Assembly (NCBI GenBank): GCA_963843745.1
Contig: CAWJLP010000001.1
Coordinates: 1 to 64,000 of the forward strand
DNA length: 64,000 nucleotides
DNA from: Trebonia sp963843745
GTDB lineage: Bacteria > Actinomycetota > Actinomycetes > Streptosporangiales > Streptosporangiaceae
Direction: 5' to 3'
Shown here: piece after piece, positions 8,438 to 18,314 of the stretch
How the letters are laid out: each line of letters opens with the position of its first letter
How positions within the stretch are numbered: position 1 is the first letter of the stretch
The notes under the pieces: model-generated
What the model saw: the letters and a program-made list of their open reading frames with translations, nothing else
Told to the model about the DNA's origin: nothing
Databases searched by the model: none
Position numbers and translations under genes: made by a program

Positions 8438-10285
8438 CTACAGCTCCATCTCGATCTCATCGGGTGCTTCCGCCTGCCACTTAGCCTGCGGCTCGGCCTT
8501 GGTGTTCCGCTCCATCCGCGCAGTGTGCTTACTGCTGGCGTCCAGTTCTGCTCGCTGCGCCTGAACCCGGGCCGCCGCGTCGTCGGCCCGTGCCTGCAGC
8601 TCATCAAGTAGTGTCACGCGCTCGCCGTAACGATCAGGCTCTGGCTTGAGAATCTCCGGCCGTTCAGGCATGGAGTTCCCAGGTTGGGGTGCGCGCCCAG
8701 CTTCCAGTTGCGGCTCCGGGTGGCGGACTGGCGGCCACAGCTGACCGGCGTCGCTGGTGGCCTGCTGCTGGCGGGCGAGGGCCCGGTCGGCGGCCTCAAT
8801 GTTGGCCTGCAACTCCTGCCACCATTCCAGGGTGCTTGGGGCTGCGGCGTTTCGGCGGGGCTGGTTCGTGCCCGCGGCGCTGCAGCTCGGCCTAGGCCTT
8901 CCCGGCAGTCTTGCGGGTGCCAGCCGTTTTGGCGATCCGGTCCACGGATCGGCCGCGAATCCTAGTGAAACCGCAGGTGGGGCGGGCGGGGCTCGAACCC
9001 GCGACCGGCAGATTATGAGGAGCACGCTCGTTCGCCATGCGTGCTTGACCAGCAGCGATGCCTCACGCGGCATGCCCTGAACGCACACATGACCCTGGAA
9101 TTCCCCGGGGTGCCGGTCCACGCCCCGGTCCACGCCGAGACCCTTCACCCGGCTATCGCCGTAACGGTGCGTAAGCGCACCGCCTAACGACCAACATCGA
9201 CCTTCGTACCACGAGATGGTCAAGAGAAGTCCGGCTACCGCGCCGCGGCCGGAGCGCCGTGCGTCTTCGTGCTCGGCACTGCCGACCTGACCTGGATGGG
9301 GAGCGGCATATGGCCGTCCCCCGGCCGCTGGACACGCGCATGCGGTGGCAACTGAGGACGGCAGGGCAGGGTGTAAATGGCCGGTCTCGCTCGTGCCTGG
9401 TGAGCGCTCGTGCCAGGCGCGTCCGGCGACCGCGCCGAGGATGACCACGACGCCGATGGCAATCAGGTAGGACAGCAGGGCGAAGATGGTCCCAATCGGC
9501 CCATAGGTGTGCTCGTCGGAGATCACCATGGCGGAGAAGACCAGCGAGAAGACCGTCTGCATGGCCACGTACAGCACGCCGGTGGCGCAGGCGGCAGGGA
9601 ATAGGGCCCGCCAGGAGATCCTGCCCGCCAGCAAGATCCGCACGGTGAGCCACCAAAAGCCGGTGGCCCAGACGAGGCCGGCGGCGGCGAGCAGCGCCGG
9701 CCCGCCGGCGTGCCGGAGCCAGGGCCCGGCCCAGCCAACCAGCAGGGAGGCGGCGATCAGCACGGCCAGCCAGGCCAGCCGGTGCGGGAGGTCTTTGATC
9801 CGCCGGTGCGGCAGGTTGAAGGCTTGCTCGTAGATCTGCTGGAGCGCGGCGGCCGCGGCGATCCCGCCGAACACGAAGAACACCATCGAGGCGGTCCCTG
9901 CCACGGCGCTGGTGGTGGCCGCCGGCGAGGCGAACAGATAGCCGATGTCGGCTGCGGCCTGGCTGTTCAGGCCGGTGTACCGGGTCAGCGACTGGGCCGC
10001 TGGCCGGCCGGCCAGCGCACTTACCACGATGAGGAACGGGAACAAGCACAGCAGCAGGGTGGCGGCGAACACCACGCCCCGGTTGATGACGTCCATCGCC
10101 TCCAGCCGGCGCCACACGTCTGCAGCCAGCGACCCGGCATATGTCTCCTTGCCCCACTGCGCCGCCCGGCGGGCACGCCGGACGCCCGGCCAGCCGACCA
10201 CCATCCTGCCGGCCAACCTCGTCCCCGGCCGCTGGGCCGGCCCGCTGCCGGGCTGGCGCGACGCCGTCTTATCCGGTGCCGACAT
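8438..10285 (-). CDS. YihY/BrkB-family membrane protein, reading frame fused across an att site
   Basis: The first 290 residues are a YihY/UPF0761-type protein: cytosolic N-terminus, then about six membrane helices with the conserved FPFLIVVSAL and GGIAAAAALQQIYEQAFN regions. After about residue 290 (near 9415) homology stops, but the frame stays open through the segment-1 left end and the att copy at 8976-9019. It then enters an unrelated Gln/Ala/Glu-rich coiled-coil tail (8438-about 8850: WWQELQANIEAADRALARQQ and onward). That tail looks like the 3' end of a separate, 5'-truncated gene, possibly of a mobile element. ATG 10285 has AAGGA upstream. Whether the 615-residue fusion is made is unknown; the membrane part is probably the functional unit. 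Confidence 0.6.
   Translation of the reverse strand: MSAPDKTASRQPGSGPAQRPGTRLAGRMVVGWPGVRRARRAAQWGKETYAGSLAADVWRRLEAMDVINRGVVFAATLLLCLFPFLIVVSALAGRPAAQSLTRYTGLNSQAAADIGYLFASPAATTSAVAGTASMVFFVFGGIAAAAALQQIYEQAFNLPHRRIKDLPHRLAWLAVLIAASLLVGWAGPWLRHAGGPALLAAAGLVWATGFWWLTVRILLAGRISWRALFPAACATGVLYVAMQTVFSLVFSAMVISDEHTYGPIGTIFALLSYLIAIGVVVILGAVAGRAWHERSPGTSETGHLHPALPSSVATACACPAAGGRPYAAPHPGQVGSAEHEDARRSGRGAVAGLLLTISWYEGRCWSLGGALTHRYGDSRVKGLGVDRGVDRHPGEFQGHVCVQGMPREASLLVKHAWRTSVLLIICRSRVRAPPAPPAVSLGFAADPWTGSPKRLAPARLPGRPRPSCSAAGTNQPRRNAAAPSTLEWWQELQANIEAADRALARQQQATSDAGQLWPPVRHPEPQLEAGRAPQPGNSMPERPEILKPEPDRYGERVTLLDELQARADDAAARVQAQRAELDASSKHTARMERNTKAEPQAKWQAEAPDEIEMEL
8976..9019. repeat. att1: 44-bp copy of the tRNA-Met 3' part
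   Basis: Identical over 44 bases to 35220-35263, that is, from the anticodon loop of tRNA-Met(CAT) through its 3' end plus two bases. It is the leftmost copy and marks the outer edge of the integrated stack. It lacks the 5' half of the tRNA, so it is not a tRNA gene. Tyrosine integrases commonly use this tRNA region as their crossover core. Confidence 0.85.
9113..9136. repeat. tandem 12-mers at the segment 1 left end
   Basis: Two adjacent copies of CCGGTCCACGCC. The same arrangement, slightly diverged, lies at 20952-20975, at the same distance from att2. Tandem short repeats beside an att core suggest arm-type integrase or excisionase binding sites; this is inference. Confidence 0.5.
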
Positions 10286-10502
10286 GCCTGCATCCTTTCT
10301 GCGTCGATCATCCAGATCGGCGATCAGCTTGAACTCTTTCGCGACAGCGGTGACGCCCCGGTCGGGTAGCCGGCGCGTACGCGGGCCTATGGCAGCGCCC
10401 GCGTGTTTGCCATGGGCCCACGGATGCCGCGATCCGTGCTTACCTGGGGTCAGGGCCGGCGCGCGTCGTCAGGGCCTGGGCCGGGACTGCCCGGCCGGTG
10501 GT

Positions 10503-10876
10503 TCAGCTGGGTGGCCGGGGACGCCGGTGAGCGCAGGCTCGGGCGCGGCCGCCTCCGCCGCCGGGCTGGCTTCCAGCTGCAGATGCGGGATGACCGGTTC
10601 CATCCAGCGGGGCATCCACCGAGCGGACCTTATCTTGCAACACTTCGAGCATGACCCCGCATTCGTCGCAGGACCAGCAGCTGACGATGCGAAGGGCCAG
10701 CTGCGGGGGCAGCCGCGCTGCACCAGCCGGGCGATCTGATGCCAGTCGAGGTGGTCGGCGTGGATCTCGGCCAGCAGCGCCGGGATGCCGAGCCGGGTGA
10801 GCCGTGCCACTCGCCATGTGTGCACGAGCAGGTCGTCGTGGTCGACGGCCTCGTGGCCGGTGATGGCTGGTTCCAT
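10503..10876 (-). pseudogene. frameshifted small actinobacterial protein
   Basis: The minus strand from ATG 10876 reads a familiar small-protein block (LVHTWRVARLTRLGIPALLA, then HLDWHQIARLVQRGCP). At the RGCP step the expected continuation PQLALRIV is found only after restoring one missing C near 10712, in the other frame, and then reads a CDEC motif to about 10503. So the gene is broken by a one-base deletion, or the base is missing from the assembly. AAGGGA precedes the ATG. Members of this small family are of unknown role. Confidence 0.6.
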
Positions 10877-10946
10877 GGTCGTATCCCTTGGTGATGGATG
10901 GGGGTGACGGCAGCCGCGGTCGCTTTCTGTTGTGCGAAGGCCGGGT

Positions 10947-10979
10947 GCTATCACCCCGCCGTGGCGGCGGGGTGATAGC
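10947..10979. terminator. strong hairpin downstream of the MMPL gene
   Basis: A perfect 15-bp stem (10947-10961 with 10965-10979) around a three-base loop, immediately beyond the stop of the minus-strand MMPL transporter and ahead of the start of the small gene. There is no U-tract, as is common for actinobacterial intrinsic terminators. Confidence 0.75.
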
Positions 10980-10990
10980 GAGATTTTCTG

Positions 10991-13315
10991 TCAGCTGTCC
11001 TTGGCGTTAACCAGGGGGGAGGGTCCGGACGCGGAGTCCTGGGCCTGGCTGGCCGCAGCCGTGAGCTGGTCGCGGGCCTGGAAGTACTCGGCGCCTTCGA
11101 TGCTGATGCGGGGGAGGATCCGGCCGAGCCAGCGGGGCAGGTACCAGGTGTGCTTGCCCAGCATGACCATCCGGGCGGGCACGAGCAGGCAGCGCACGAC
11201 GGTGGCGTCCAGGATGACCGCGACAGCCAGGCCGATGCCGAACTGCTTGACGGTCGGGTCGCCGTTGAGGACGAAGCCGCCGAACACGAACACCATGATC
11301 GAGGCGGCAGCGGTGATCACGACGGCGCTGGTGACCAGCCCGGAGATGACCGAGCGGGTGTAGTCCTGGCCCTCGTCGACGTGCTCTTTGATCTGGCTGA
11401 CCAGGAACACCTCGTAGTCCATCGACAGCCCGAACAAGACCGCGAACATGAATAGCGGCACGTAGGACACGACGGGCACCGCGCTGTCCAGGCCGATCAG
11501 GCCGTGCAGCCAGCCCCACTGGAACAGGGCGGTCAGCACGCCGTAGGCGGCGCCGATGGACAGCAGGTTCATCACCGCGGCCTGGACCGGGACCACCACC
11601 GTGCGGAACGCGAGCAGCAGCAGCACGAAGCTGAGCGCGATCACGACCAGGATCTGTAGCAGCAGCTTGCTGGCGATGACCGAGGCCAGATCCGCGTAGC
11701 CGGCGGTGGTGCCGCCGACGTAGGCAGTCATGTTCGTGCCCTTGTCGGCAGCCGGTATCACGGTGGAGCGCAGCGTGCTGACCAGGTCGGCGGTGGCCTG
11801 GTCGGCCGGACCGGTGGTGGCGATCGCGTTGAAGTAGGCGGTAGTCCCGGCCTTGTCGATCTGGACCGGGGTGACCGCCGCGACCCCGTGGGTGGTCGAG
11901 ACGTCATTTTGCAGCGTCTGCAGCCGCGGGTCGGTGGCGCGGGGGTCGCTGCCCTGGGAACCGGACGACCCGGACGAACTGCTCGAGCTGCTACTGGAAG
12001 AGGCTTGCGCGGGCGAGCCCAGCGACACCGCGATGATCAGCGGCCCGTTCACCCCTGGCCCGAAGTTCTGCGAGATCAGGTCATAGGCCCGGCGTTCGGT
12101 GGTCGAGGTGGACAGCGCGGCGACATCTTTTTGCCCCAGGTTCAGGGACAGCAGAGGGACCGCCAGCGGGATCAAGATGGCCAGGGCCGCGACCATGGCG
12201 ATCACCGGGTGCCGGGCGACTCCTCCGGCCCACCGGGCCCACAGACCCTTGTGTGGATGCGCTGGGTCACGGCGGCCGGGGTGGCGGCCGCGGACCCGCA
12301 GCGAGTTGATGTGCGGGCCGGTGATTGACAGCATGGCGGGCAGCAGGGTCAGCGCGGCTAGGACCGCGACGATGACCGCGATCGCGGCCATTAGGCCCAT
12401 GGTGGTCACCAGCGGGATATTGGCCACCGCCAGCGACACCAGCGCGATGGTCACCGTGCTGCCGGCGAATACGACTGCGCCGCCGGAGGTCGCCACCGCC
12501 CGGGCGATCGACTCGCGCAGGTCCAGGCCGTCGTTGAGGCCGCGCAAGTGCCGCGTCACGATGAACAGCGCGTAGTCGATCCCGACGCCGAGCCCGATCA
12601 TGGTGGCCAGCGTCGGCGCGACCGTCGACACGGTGATCGCGTGGCCGAGGATGGTGATGATCGACAGCGTGGAGGCCAGCGCCATGATCGCGGTCAGGAT
12701 CGGCAGCAGCATCGCCACCACGGTGCCGAAGGTGAGCGTGAGGATCACCATCGCGGCGATGATCCCGATCAGCTCGCTGATCTCGGTGGACGGCGTGGAC
12801 ACCTTCGCCCCGAGCTGGGCGCCGGTCTCCACCTGAATCCCGGCCGTCTCGGCGGGCTTGGCCGCGGCGTCGATGATGGTCTGGGCATCATCCTTCGACA
12901 GCTGCCCGGGATTGACCGACAAGGTCACCGACAGATACCCGGTCGCCTGGTCCTTGCTCAGCGCGGAGGCGCCCTGCGAGGTGAGCGGGTTGACCACCGA
13001 GGCCACGTCCGGCGCCTTGGCCACGTCGGCCGCTGCCTGGTTGACCGCGCCGGCGTACTTGGAGTCGGTCAGCTTCCCGTTGCTGACATGCAGCACGATC
13101 GGGCTGGTCCCGTTGGACTGATCGGGAAATGACTTGGCCAGCGCGTCGGTGGCGTGTTGGCTGCCGGTTCCCGGCAGCGTCAGGTTGTCGTTGGTGTTGT
13201 CGCCCAGGCGATGAGACACCCCGACCAGTGCCACCGCCACCAGCAGCCAGACTGTGAGGATCCAGAAGCGGTGCCGGGCGCAAAATCGCGCCAGCCCGTA
13301 AAGTGCACCTGTCAT
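10991..13315 (-). CDS. MMPL-family (RND) transporter
   Basis: A 774-residue MMPL-type exporter. It has one N-terminal membrane helix, a large extracytoplasmic domain (about 45-190), a bundle of five or six helices with the GLGVGIDYALFIVTRH motif, a second extracytoplasmic domain holding a low-complexity Ser/Gly run (about 445-465), and a second helix bundle with FGLSMDYEVFLVSQIKEH. Paired Asp-Tyr motifs in each bundle are the proton-relay signature. The family exports lipids or drugs. It ends at the hairpin 10947-10979. Substrate unknown. Confidence 0.92.
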   Translation of the reverse strand: MTGALYGLARFCARHRFWILTVWLLVAVALVGVSHRLGDNTNDNLTLPGTGSQHATDALAKSFPDQSNGTSPIVLHVSNGKLTDSKYAGAVNQAAADVAKAPDVASVVNPLTSQGASALSKDQATGYLSVTLSVNPGQLSKDDAQTIIDAAAKPAETAGIQVETGAQLGAKVSTPSTEISELIGIIAAMVILTLTFGTVVAMLLPILTAIMALASTLSIITILGHAITVSTVAPTLATMIGLGVGIDYALFIVTRHLRGLNDGLDLRESIARAVATSGGAVVFAGSTVTIALVSLAVANIPLVTTMGLMAAIAVIVAVLAALTLLPAMLSITGPHINSLRVRGRHPGRRDPAHPHKGLWARWAGGVARHPVIAMVAALAILIPLAVPLLSLNLGQKDVAALSTSTTERRAYDLISQNFGPGVNGPLIIAVSLGSPAQASSSSSSSSSSGSSGSQGSDPRATDPRLQTLQNDVSTTHGVAAVTPVQIDKAGTTAYFNAIATTGPADQATADLVSTLRSTVIPAADKGTNMTAYVGGTTAGYADLASVIASKLLLQILVVIALSFVLLLLAFRTVVVPVQAAVMNLLSIGAAYGVLTALFQWGWLHGLIGLDSAVPVVSYVPLFMFAVLFGLSMDYEVFLVSQIKEHVDEGQDYTRSVISGLVTSAVVITAAASIMVFVFGGFVLNGDPTVKQFGIGLAVAVILDATVVRCLLVPARMVMLGKHTWYLPRWLGRILPRISIEGAEYFQARDQLTAAASQAQDSASGPSPLVNAKDS

Positions 13316-13728
13316 GACCAGCTCTTTCCTGTGCGGTGGGTGAGGCGTTGCTGCGGCTGGCGGCCGACGGCGGTGACCCGCAAGCTCGCGGGCCGGGCCA
13401 GGTGGCAGGCGGGCGCGCCGTGCGGGCGGGATTGCGTAGATCGGGTGTTAGCAGGCATGCTCGTGCTCCAGACGGGATAGACGGTTAGATGGCGGCGGGT
13501 GAACCGCGGCAGGACCAGGCCGGCCCTGACCTGTTCAGCGGCCGGGGCCGGCCGCGGGGCTGGGTTGGCTGGCTGTGCCTCCTCGTGCCGAGATAGCTGG
13601 TGGTGGGCGGTGGTTGCCTGGCCCGCCAGGGGCGGCGGCTGGGCGGATGCGGTGCTTCGGCTGGCCGGTGCGGACCGGCACGGTGCCGTTGGTGCCGACG
13701 GCTCGTCCGCGCCGGCCTACCCGGCGGG
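13316..13728. other. intergenic region upstream of the MMPL gene
   Basis: About 410 bases with no gene I can support. It must contain the promoter of the minus-strand MMPL gene and the 3' flank of the Ig-like gene. I see no clear operator or hairpin. Confidence 0.4.
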
Positions 13729-14574
13729 TCACGGCACCACGACCTGGGCCGTGTGGGCAGTCGGGTCATTGCCAGCGGCGAACGACACCGTGTAGCTGCC
13801 TGCCGGGTAGCCGGCGGTGTTGATGGTGAGCTGATAGCAAGGCCACAGGCCCAGGTTCACGGCGGTGAGGATGCCGTGCGGCTCGGTGCCCGGGGAAGGG
13901 CTGGGCGACACGCCGGTGACCGTGACCGTGATGCCGGGCCCGGACACGTTGGTGCCCGCTGCGTCCAGCAGCACTACCCTGACCGAGATGGCCGGCCCGC
14001 TGGTGCCGGAGGCAGCCGGGCGACCGAGCAGCTGCATCCGGTAGGCCACGTGCTGGGTCAGCGCCGCCGACGTGCTGGCCGCATGGCGGGCATCTCCGGA
14101 GTAGGCGGCGGTGATCGCGTACGCGCCCGCGTCGGGGTAGGCGACCTGGCAGGTGGCCGTGCCAGCGTTGTCGACCGGCTGGGCACCGCACCCGGGAACC
14201 GGGGTGGCGGCGCCGGTGAATGCCACCGTGCCGCCGTCGGGCGCCGGGCGGACCGTGGCGGCATAGGTCACTAGGCCTCCGGCTGTCGACGGGTTCGCCC
14301 GGGAGATGAGCGTGGTGGCCGTGCCCGGCCGGGCGCCGCCAGCAGCCGGCTCGCCGTGCGGGGCGCGGTCCGCCGCGGCGCCGGCGGCCGCCGTGGCCGC
14401 AAGCGTGATCATGCCTGCGGCCAGCAGGCCCCCGGCCGCGGCCACCGCCAGGCGTAGCCGTGTCCGGGATGCCCGGCCGCGCCGGCCGGGCCCGGTGAAG
14501 GGCGGCATCGTCGCGGCCGGCCCGGTGACGGCGGCACCGTCATCGGGGGAAGGCCGCGTGCGGATCGTTGTCAT
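13729..14574 (-). CDS. secreted or membrane-anchored Ig-like repeat protein
   Basis: A 281-residue protein. A cytosolic Arg-rich N-terminus (about 1-40) leads into one hydrophobic helix (LRLAVAAAGGLLAAGMITLA) and then an extracytoplasmic part. That part has an Ig-like domain of the bacterial Big_3 type (TTLISRANPSTAGGLVTYAA to the YSGD block, with two cysteines) and a second beta-rich domain with one cysteine. Such domains mediate surface adhesion or scaffolding. ATG 14574 has AGGAGA upstream. It lies divergent from nothing obvious and upstream of the MMPL gene on the same strand; a joint role at the envelope is possible but unproven. Confidence 0.75.
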   Translation of the reverse strand: MTTIRTRPSPDDGAAVTGPAATMPPFTGPGRRGRASRTRLRLAVAAAGGLLAAGMITLAATAAAGAAADRAPHGEPAAGGARPGTATTLISRANPSTAGGLVTYAATVRPAPDGGTVAFTGAATPVPGCGAQPVDNAGTATCQVAYPDAGAYAITAAYSGDARHAASTSAALTQHVAYRMQLLGRPAASGTSGPAISVRVVLLDAAGTNVSGPGITVTVTGVSPSPSPGTEPHGILTAVNLGLWPCYQLTINTAGYPAGSYTVSFAAGNDPTAHTAQVVVP

Positions 14575-14807
14575 CGTGCTCGTCTCCTGGAAGCGGGCTT
14601 GGAACTGGTCATTGAGTGACCGCGCACGCTTGGTGGCGGCGCGTCCACTGGGCTTTGCGGGGCAGGGGAACGCGGCCATCTGCAAGGTCCGCAGTGTCGC
14701 TCCGGGCCGCCGGTTTGCCTGTCATCTGTCGTCCTTCCGGGCCATGGCCGCCTGTTACTGTCTGTCGCTGCCTGTCACTACCTGGCACGGGTCGCTGGTG
14801 GCGCCAA

Positions 14808-15146
14808 TCAGCAGGTCGCCCCGGGGTCCGGTGGGGAGGCCGGCCCGCACCCGCCGCGCTGGACCGCTTCTTCGGCGTTGCAGGCCGGCAGGACCCGCAG
14901 GCAGCCCGAGCCGGGCAAGAACGCCAGGAAGCGCTCCACCGCCTTCTGGCTGGCGGCCTGCACCACCAGCAGCAGCAGATGTTCTCCGTCGATGAGCGCT
15001 TCGGCTTCGATGGTGACGCCGTAACGGGCCGCGGTGGCGGCTGAGACCCGGGACAGCAGCAGTGGTCCGCTGCCTGGGGAAGCGGGACACTGGTCGGGCG
15101 GGTGACGGTGCTGGGCGACGAACAAAGCGATGGGAATCTCCTCCAT
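14808..15146 (-). CDS. small alpha/beta protein, DUF3303-like
   Basis: A 112-residue protein with alternating strand and helix pattern: PIALFVAQHRH at the start, a middle EALIDGEHLLLLVVQA block, and a final strand ending LRVLPACNAEEAVQRGGC. The layout resembles small ferredoxin-like dimeric domains (DUF3303/DUF4242 type). The ribosome site is weak. Function unknown. Confidence 0.5.
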   Translation of the reverse strand: MEEIPIALFVAQHRHPPDQCPASPGSGPLLLSRVSAATAARYGVTIEAEALIDGEHLLLLVVQAASQKAVERFLAFLPGSGCLRVLPACNAEEAVQRGGCGPASPPDPGATC

Positions 15147-15341
15147 CAGGCCGGCGGGGGTACCGGTCCGGCCCTGGTGTGCGGACAGGCATCAGCCTGC
15201 GCATCCCGGGGGCGCGTGTACACGGACAAGCCCGGACAAGCGACCCGGACAACCGCCGGGCCGGGCGCGGTACGCTCAGGACCGGCGCCTGCCTGCAGTA
15301 CTACTGCTTGCTAGGAGCTTCCTGCGCCGTCCATGAGGAGT

Positions 15342-18314
15342 TCACGGTGTCCGGCCGGGCGGGTTTTCGCTGGGCGGAGTGTGCGCGATCGTCTGACGGA
15401 GCCGGCGGGCGTCGTTGTCCGCCCCCAGGCGTTCGAGGATGGCCAGCGCTTGGGCGAACTTCGCGTGCGCGGCGCCGTGGTCTTGCTGCTGGCGGTCGAG
15501 CAGACCATAGGCGTGCAGCAGCCGGGCCTGGCCGTAGGGAAAGGGCATGGCCCGGGCGCGGTCCAGGCTCTCCTGGTAGGCGGCCCGGGCCAGGTCGTGG
15601 TGGCCGTCGCGGGCCAGGACCATCCCGTGTACTTCCAGCGCGCGGATGCCTTGGACCCAGGCTCCCATCCGGCGCGCATGGTCGACGGCGCGCCCGGCAT
15701 ACGCCCGAGCGCGGTCCAGGTCGCCCACCTCCAGGTGAGCCTCGGCCAGCACCGACAGGAGCTCGACGGGGGTGTCCCAGGTCAGGTCTTCGACGGGCGG
15801 GAGCGGGCGGTCGGCGGTCACTGGGTGCAGGCGGGTGACGGCGTCCTGGGGACGGCCGTCCAGCAGGTCCAGGTCGGCAAGGTGGGCCAGCGCCGTCCAC
15901 TCGATGCTGACGAGCTGCACGGACCGGGCGGCCTGGAGGGAGCCTTCCAGGTAGGCCCGGGCCTGGTCCCAGGCGCCGTGCCAGATCAGGACCGGGGCCA
16001 GCAGTCCGACCCAGCGCACGGCCACGGGCGAGGAACTGGCGGCGAAGCACTCGAGGGCCCGGTCAACCAAGTCGCGGCCGCGGTCCCAGTGTCCGCGCAC
16101 GTAGCAGACCCCGGCAAGGATCGCGGTGTACATCGCGATGACAAGCTGATCGCCGGCCCGCTCGGCCGCGGCGAGCATCCGCTCGCTCAGCGCGGCACAG
16201 TGATCCACCGAGCCCATGGACAGGTAGGCGACGCCGAGCAGTGACGCGGCTTGGACAGCCCGCTCGTCGCCGGGCTGCGGATCCGCCGGCAGGGCCGCTG
16301 CCATCAGCGCCGCGCCCTCCGCCAGCCGGCCCAGGTGGATCAGCGCGCCGCCCTCGACCCGGGTACCGATGGCCTGCATCTGGCTGTTGCCGGCCGCGCG
16401 CCCGGCCTGAGCCAGCGACCGGCCCAGGGTCAACATCTTGGTGTACGAGCCCTCCGCGTACAGCAGCAGCAGCAGCCCTTCCCACCAGGTCAAGGTGCCG
16501 GGTGAGGCCGCGCCGGGTGCCAGGGCCAGGTCGCCCCCGGCCAGGTCGCCGAGGGCATCGTGGCTGGTGCCACGGCGGTAGTGCGCGTTGGCCAGCCTGC
16601 CGGTCACCCGGGCTACGCTCTCGGCGTCGCTGGCCGCCCGGTAACCCGCCAGCGCGTCCTCCAGCGCGGTGATCGCCGCATCATAGCGTCCGGCCCGGTG
16701 CCAGGCCACTCCCTGCTTCTCGGTGACCGGTGCCACCTCGGCGGGCCGGCCGGCCATCTCGAGCCGGGCGGCCCCGGCGGCGTAGAACTCCGCGGCGGCG
16801 GCGTAGGCCACCCGTTGCTGGGCCTGGTCCCCGGCCAGCTCCAGGTAGCCGGCCGCGGTGCCGTCCTCGCCGCTGTGCGAGAAGTGGAACGCCAGCGATT
16901 CGGCGGACGCGCCCGGCTCGTGCTCCAGCGCCCGGCCGATGCGGCGGTGCAGCCGCCGCCGGCGGGCGGCCGACAGGCCGTTCTCGACCGTCTCCCGGAT
17001 CAGGTCGTGGGTGAACCGGTACCGGTCCGGCCCGTCCTCGGCCAGCAGCCGGGCCTCCAGCGCCGTCTCCACCGCCTCCAGCACCTGCTCGTCGTCGCTG
17101 CCGGTGACCTGGGCCAGCAGCGTGTGCGGCACTACCCGGCCGGCGACCGCGGCGACTGATAGCAGTTCCTTGGCCGGGCCGGGCAGGGCGGCCACCCGCT
17201 GGCCGATGACCTGGGCCACCGTCCACGGCACCGCGAGTAGCGCCCCGCCCTGACCGCCGCCGCTTACCTGCTCGGCATAGCTGACCAGGAAGAACGGCAC
17301 GCCCCCGGCCCGTCGCACGATCGCCGGCAGTACCGCCGGCATCTGCTCCCCCTGCGGGGCCAGCTGCAGGAGCAGCCGCCCGGCGTCGGCGTCGGTCAGC
17401 GGGCCCAGCGGCAGCACCCGCACCAGTGATGCCCGGGCTAGGTCGGCCACGAATTCATCCAGCCGGCCCGGGGTCTCCGAGTCCCGGTAGGCGCCGATGA
17501 CCCGCAGCGGCGGCGGCCCGGCCGCGGCCAGCAGCGCGGCCAGCAGGTCGACCGCATCCGGGCCCGCCCAGTGCAGGTCATCCAGGACCAGCAGGGTGCC
17601 GGCCGGGCCGGCCACCGCGCGCAGCAACCGCCCGGCCGAAGAGACCAGCAGCCGCCGCTGCTGCTCCGGCTGGACTTCCCCGGGCGCCTCGGCCTCGCCG
17701 GGGCCAGGGCCGCCGGACAGTGCGAGCTCGGGCAGCAGCAGATCCACCCGGCCTGCCTGCCGCAGCGCCTCCGCGCGCTGACCGGCCGTCAGCCGCTGCA
17801 GCGCATCGTCCAGCGCGCCGGACAGCGGAGCGTAGGCATCCTGGGCCCGCCGCAGGCAGCCGCCCCGTGCGACGCCCCACCCGCCGCCCGCGCCACGCGC
17901 GGCAGCCTCCTCCAGCAGCCGGGTCTTGCCCATGCCTGGCTCGCCGGCCAGCAGCAGCACGGGTGGCCCGGCCCCGGCGAGGAGCTGGCGGATCTGCGTC
18001 ATCTCGGCGTCCCGGCCGGCCAGCAGCCGGGCGGACAGCTCGCGCCCGCCCTGGCGGCGTTCGCGTGCCGCTCGCAGCGCGGCCCGGTCCTGGTCGGCCA
18101 GGCCCAGCACGGCGGCCAGCCGGTCGGCGGCGGCCGCAGGCAGCTCCCGCTGATCTTGCTCTAGCTTGCCGATGTAATTTGCGCTGTACCCGGCCCGTTC
18201 GGCCAGTTCTTCCTGCGTCAGGCCGGCCAGCATCCGGTAGCGCTGCAGCAACTGCCCGCAGGTCGGCGGCGCGTCCTGGGCTTTTCGCCCGCGTCCGGCC
18301 CGGCCTGCACCCAT
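15342..18314 (-). CDS. XRE-HTH / AAA ATPase / TPR transcriptional regulator
   Basis: A 990-residue regulator. Residues 20-75 are an XRE-type helix-turn-helix (LTQEELAERAGYSANYIGKL). Residues about 100-420 are an STAND-like ATPase with Walker A GEPGMGKT (124-131) and Walker B LLVLDDLHW (241-249). The remaining half is helical TPR repeats with Ala/Arg/Leu-rich periodicity. The family integrates ligand or protein signals and binds DNA directly. I chose ATG 18314 because a GGGGGAGGG stretch lies upstream; ATG 18359 is an alternative. Its target is probably nearby, for example the divergently placed secreted protein. Confidence 0.85.
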   Translation of the reverse strand: MGAGRAGRGRKAQDAPPTCGQLLQRYRMLAGLTQEELAERAGYSANYIGKLEQDQRELPAAAADRLAAVLGLADQDRAALRAARERRQGGRELSARLLAGRDAEMTQIRQLLAGAGPPVLLLAGEPGMGKTRLLEEAAARGAGGGWGVARGGCLRRAQDAYAPLSGALDDALQRLTAGQRAEALRQAGRVDLLLPELALSGGPGPGEAEAPGEVQPEQQRRLLVSSAGRLLRAVAGPAGTLLVLDDLHWAGPDAVDLLAALLAAAGPPPLRVIGAYRDSETPGRLDEFVADLARASLVRVLPLGPLTDADAGRLLLQLAPQGEQMPAVLPAIVRRAGGVPFFLVSYAEQVSGGGQGGALLAVPWTVAQVIGQRVAALPGPAKELLSVAAVAGRVVPHTLLAQVTGSDDEQVLEAVETALEARLLAEDGPDRYRFTHDLIRETVENGLSAARRRRLHRRIGRALEHEPGASAESLAFHFSHSGEDGTAAGYLELAGDQAQQRVAYAAAAEFYAAGAARLEMAGRPAEVAPVTEKQGVAWHRAGRYDAAITALEDALAGYRAASDAESVARVTGRLANAHYRRGTSHDALGDLAGGDLALAPGAASPGTLTWWEGLLLLLYAEGSYTKMLTLGRSLAQAGRAAGNSQMQAIGTRVEGGALIHLGRLAEGAALMAAALPADPQPGDERAVQAASLLGVAYLSMGSVDHCAALSERMLAAAERAGDQLVIAMYTAILAGVCYVRGHWDRGRDLVDRALECFAASSSPVAVRWVGLLAPVLIWHGAWDQARAYLEGSLQAARSVQLVSIEWTALAHLADLDLLDGRPQDAVTRLHPVTADRPLPPVEDLTWDTPVELLSVLAEAHLEVGDLDRARAYAGRAVDHARRMGAWVQGIRALEVHGMVLARDGHHDLARAAYQESLDRARAMPFPYGQARLLHAYGLLDRQQQDHGAAHAKFAQALAILERLGADNDARRLRQTIAHTPPSENPPGRTP

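Noticed and set aside
8976..9019. tRNA genes at 8976, 20815 and 29610
   Set aside because: Each copy has only the anticodon-to-3' half; the acceptor 5' strand and D-arm are absent. They are att copies, not tRNAs.
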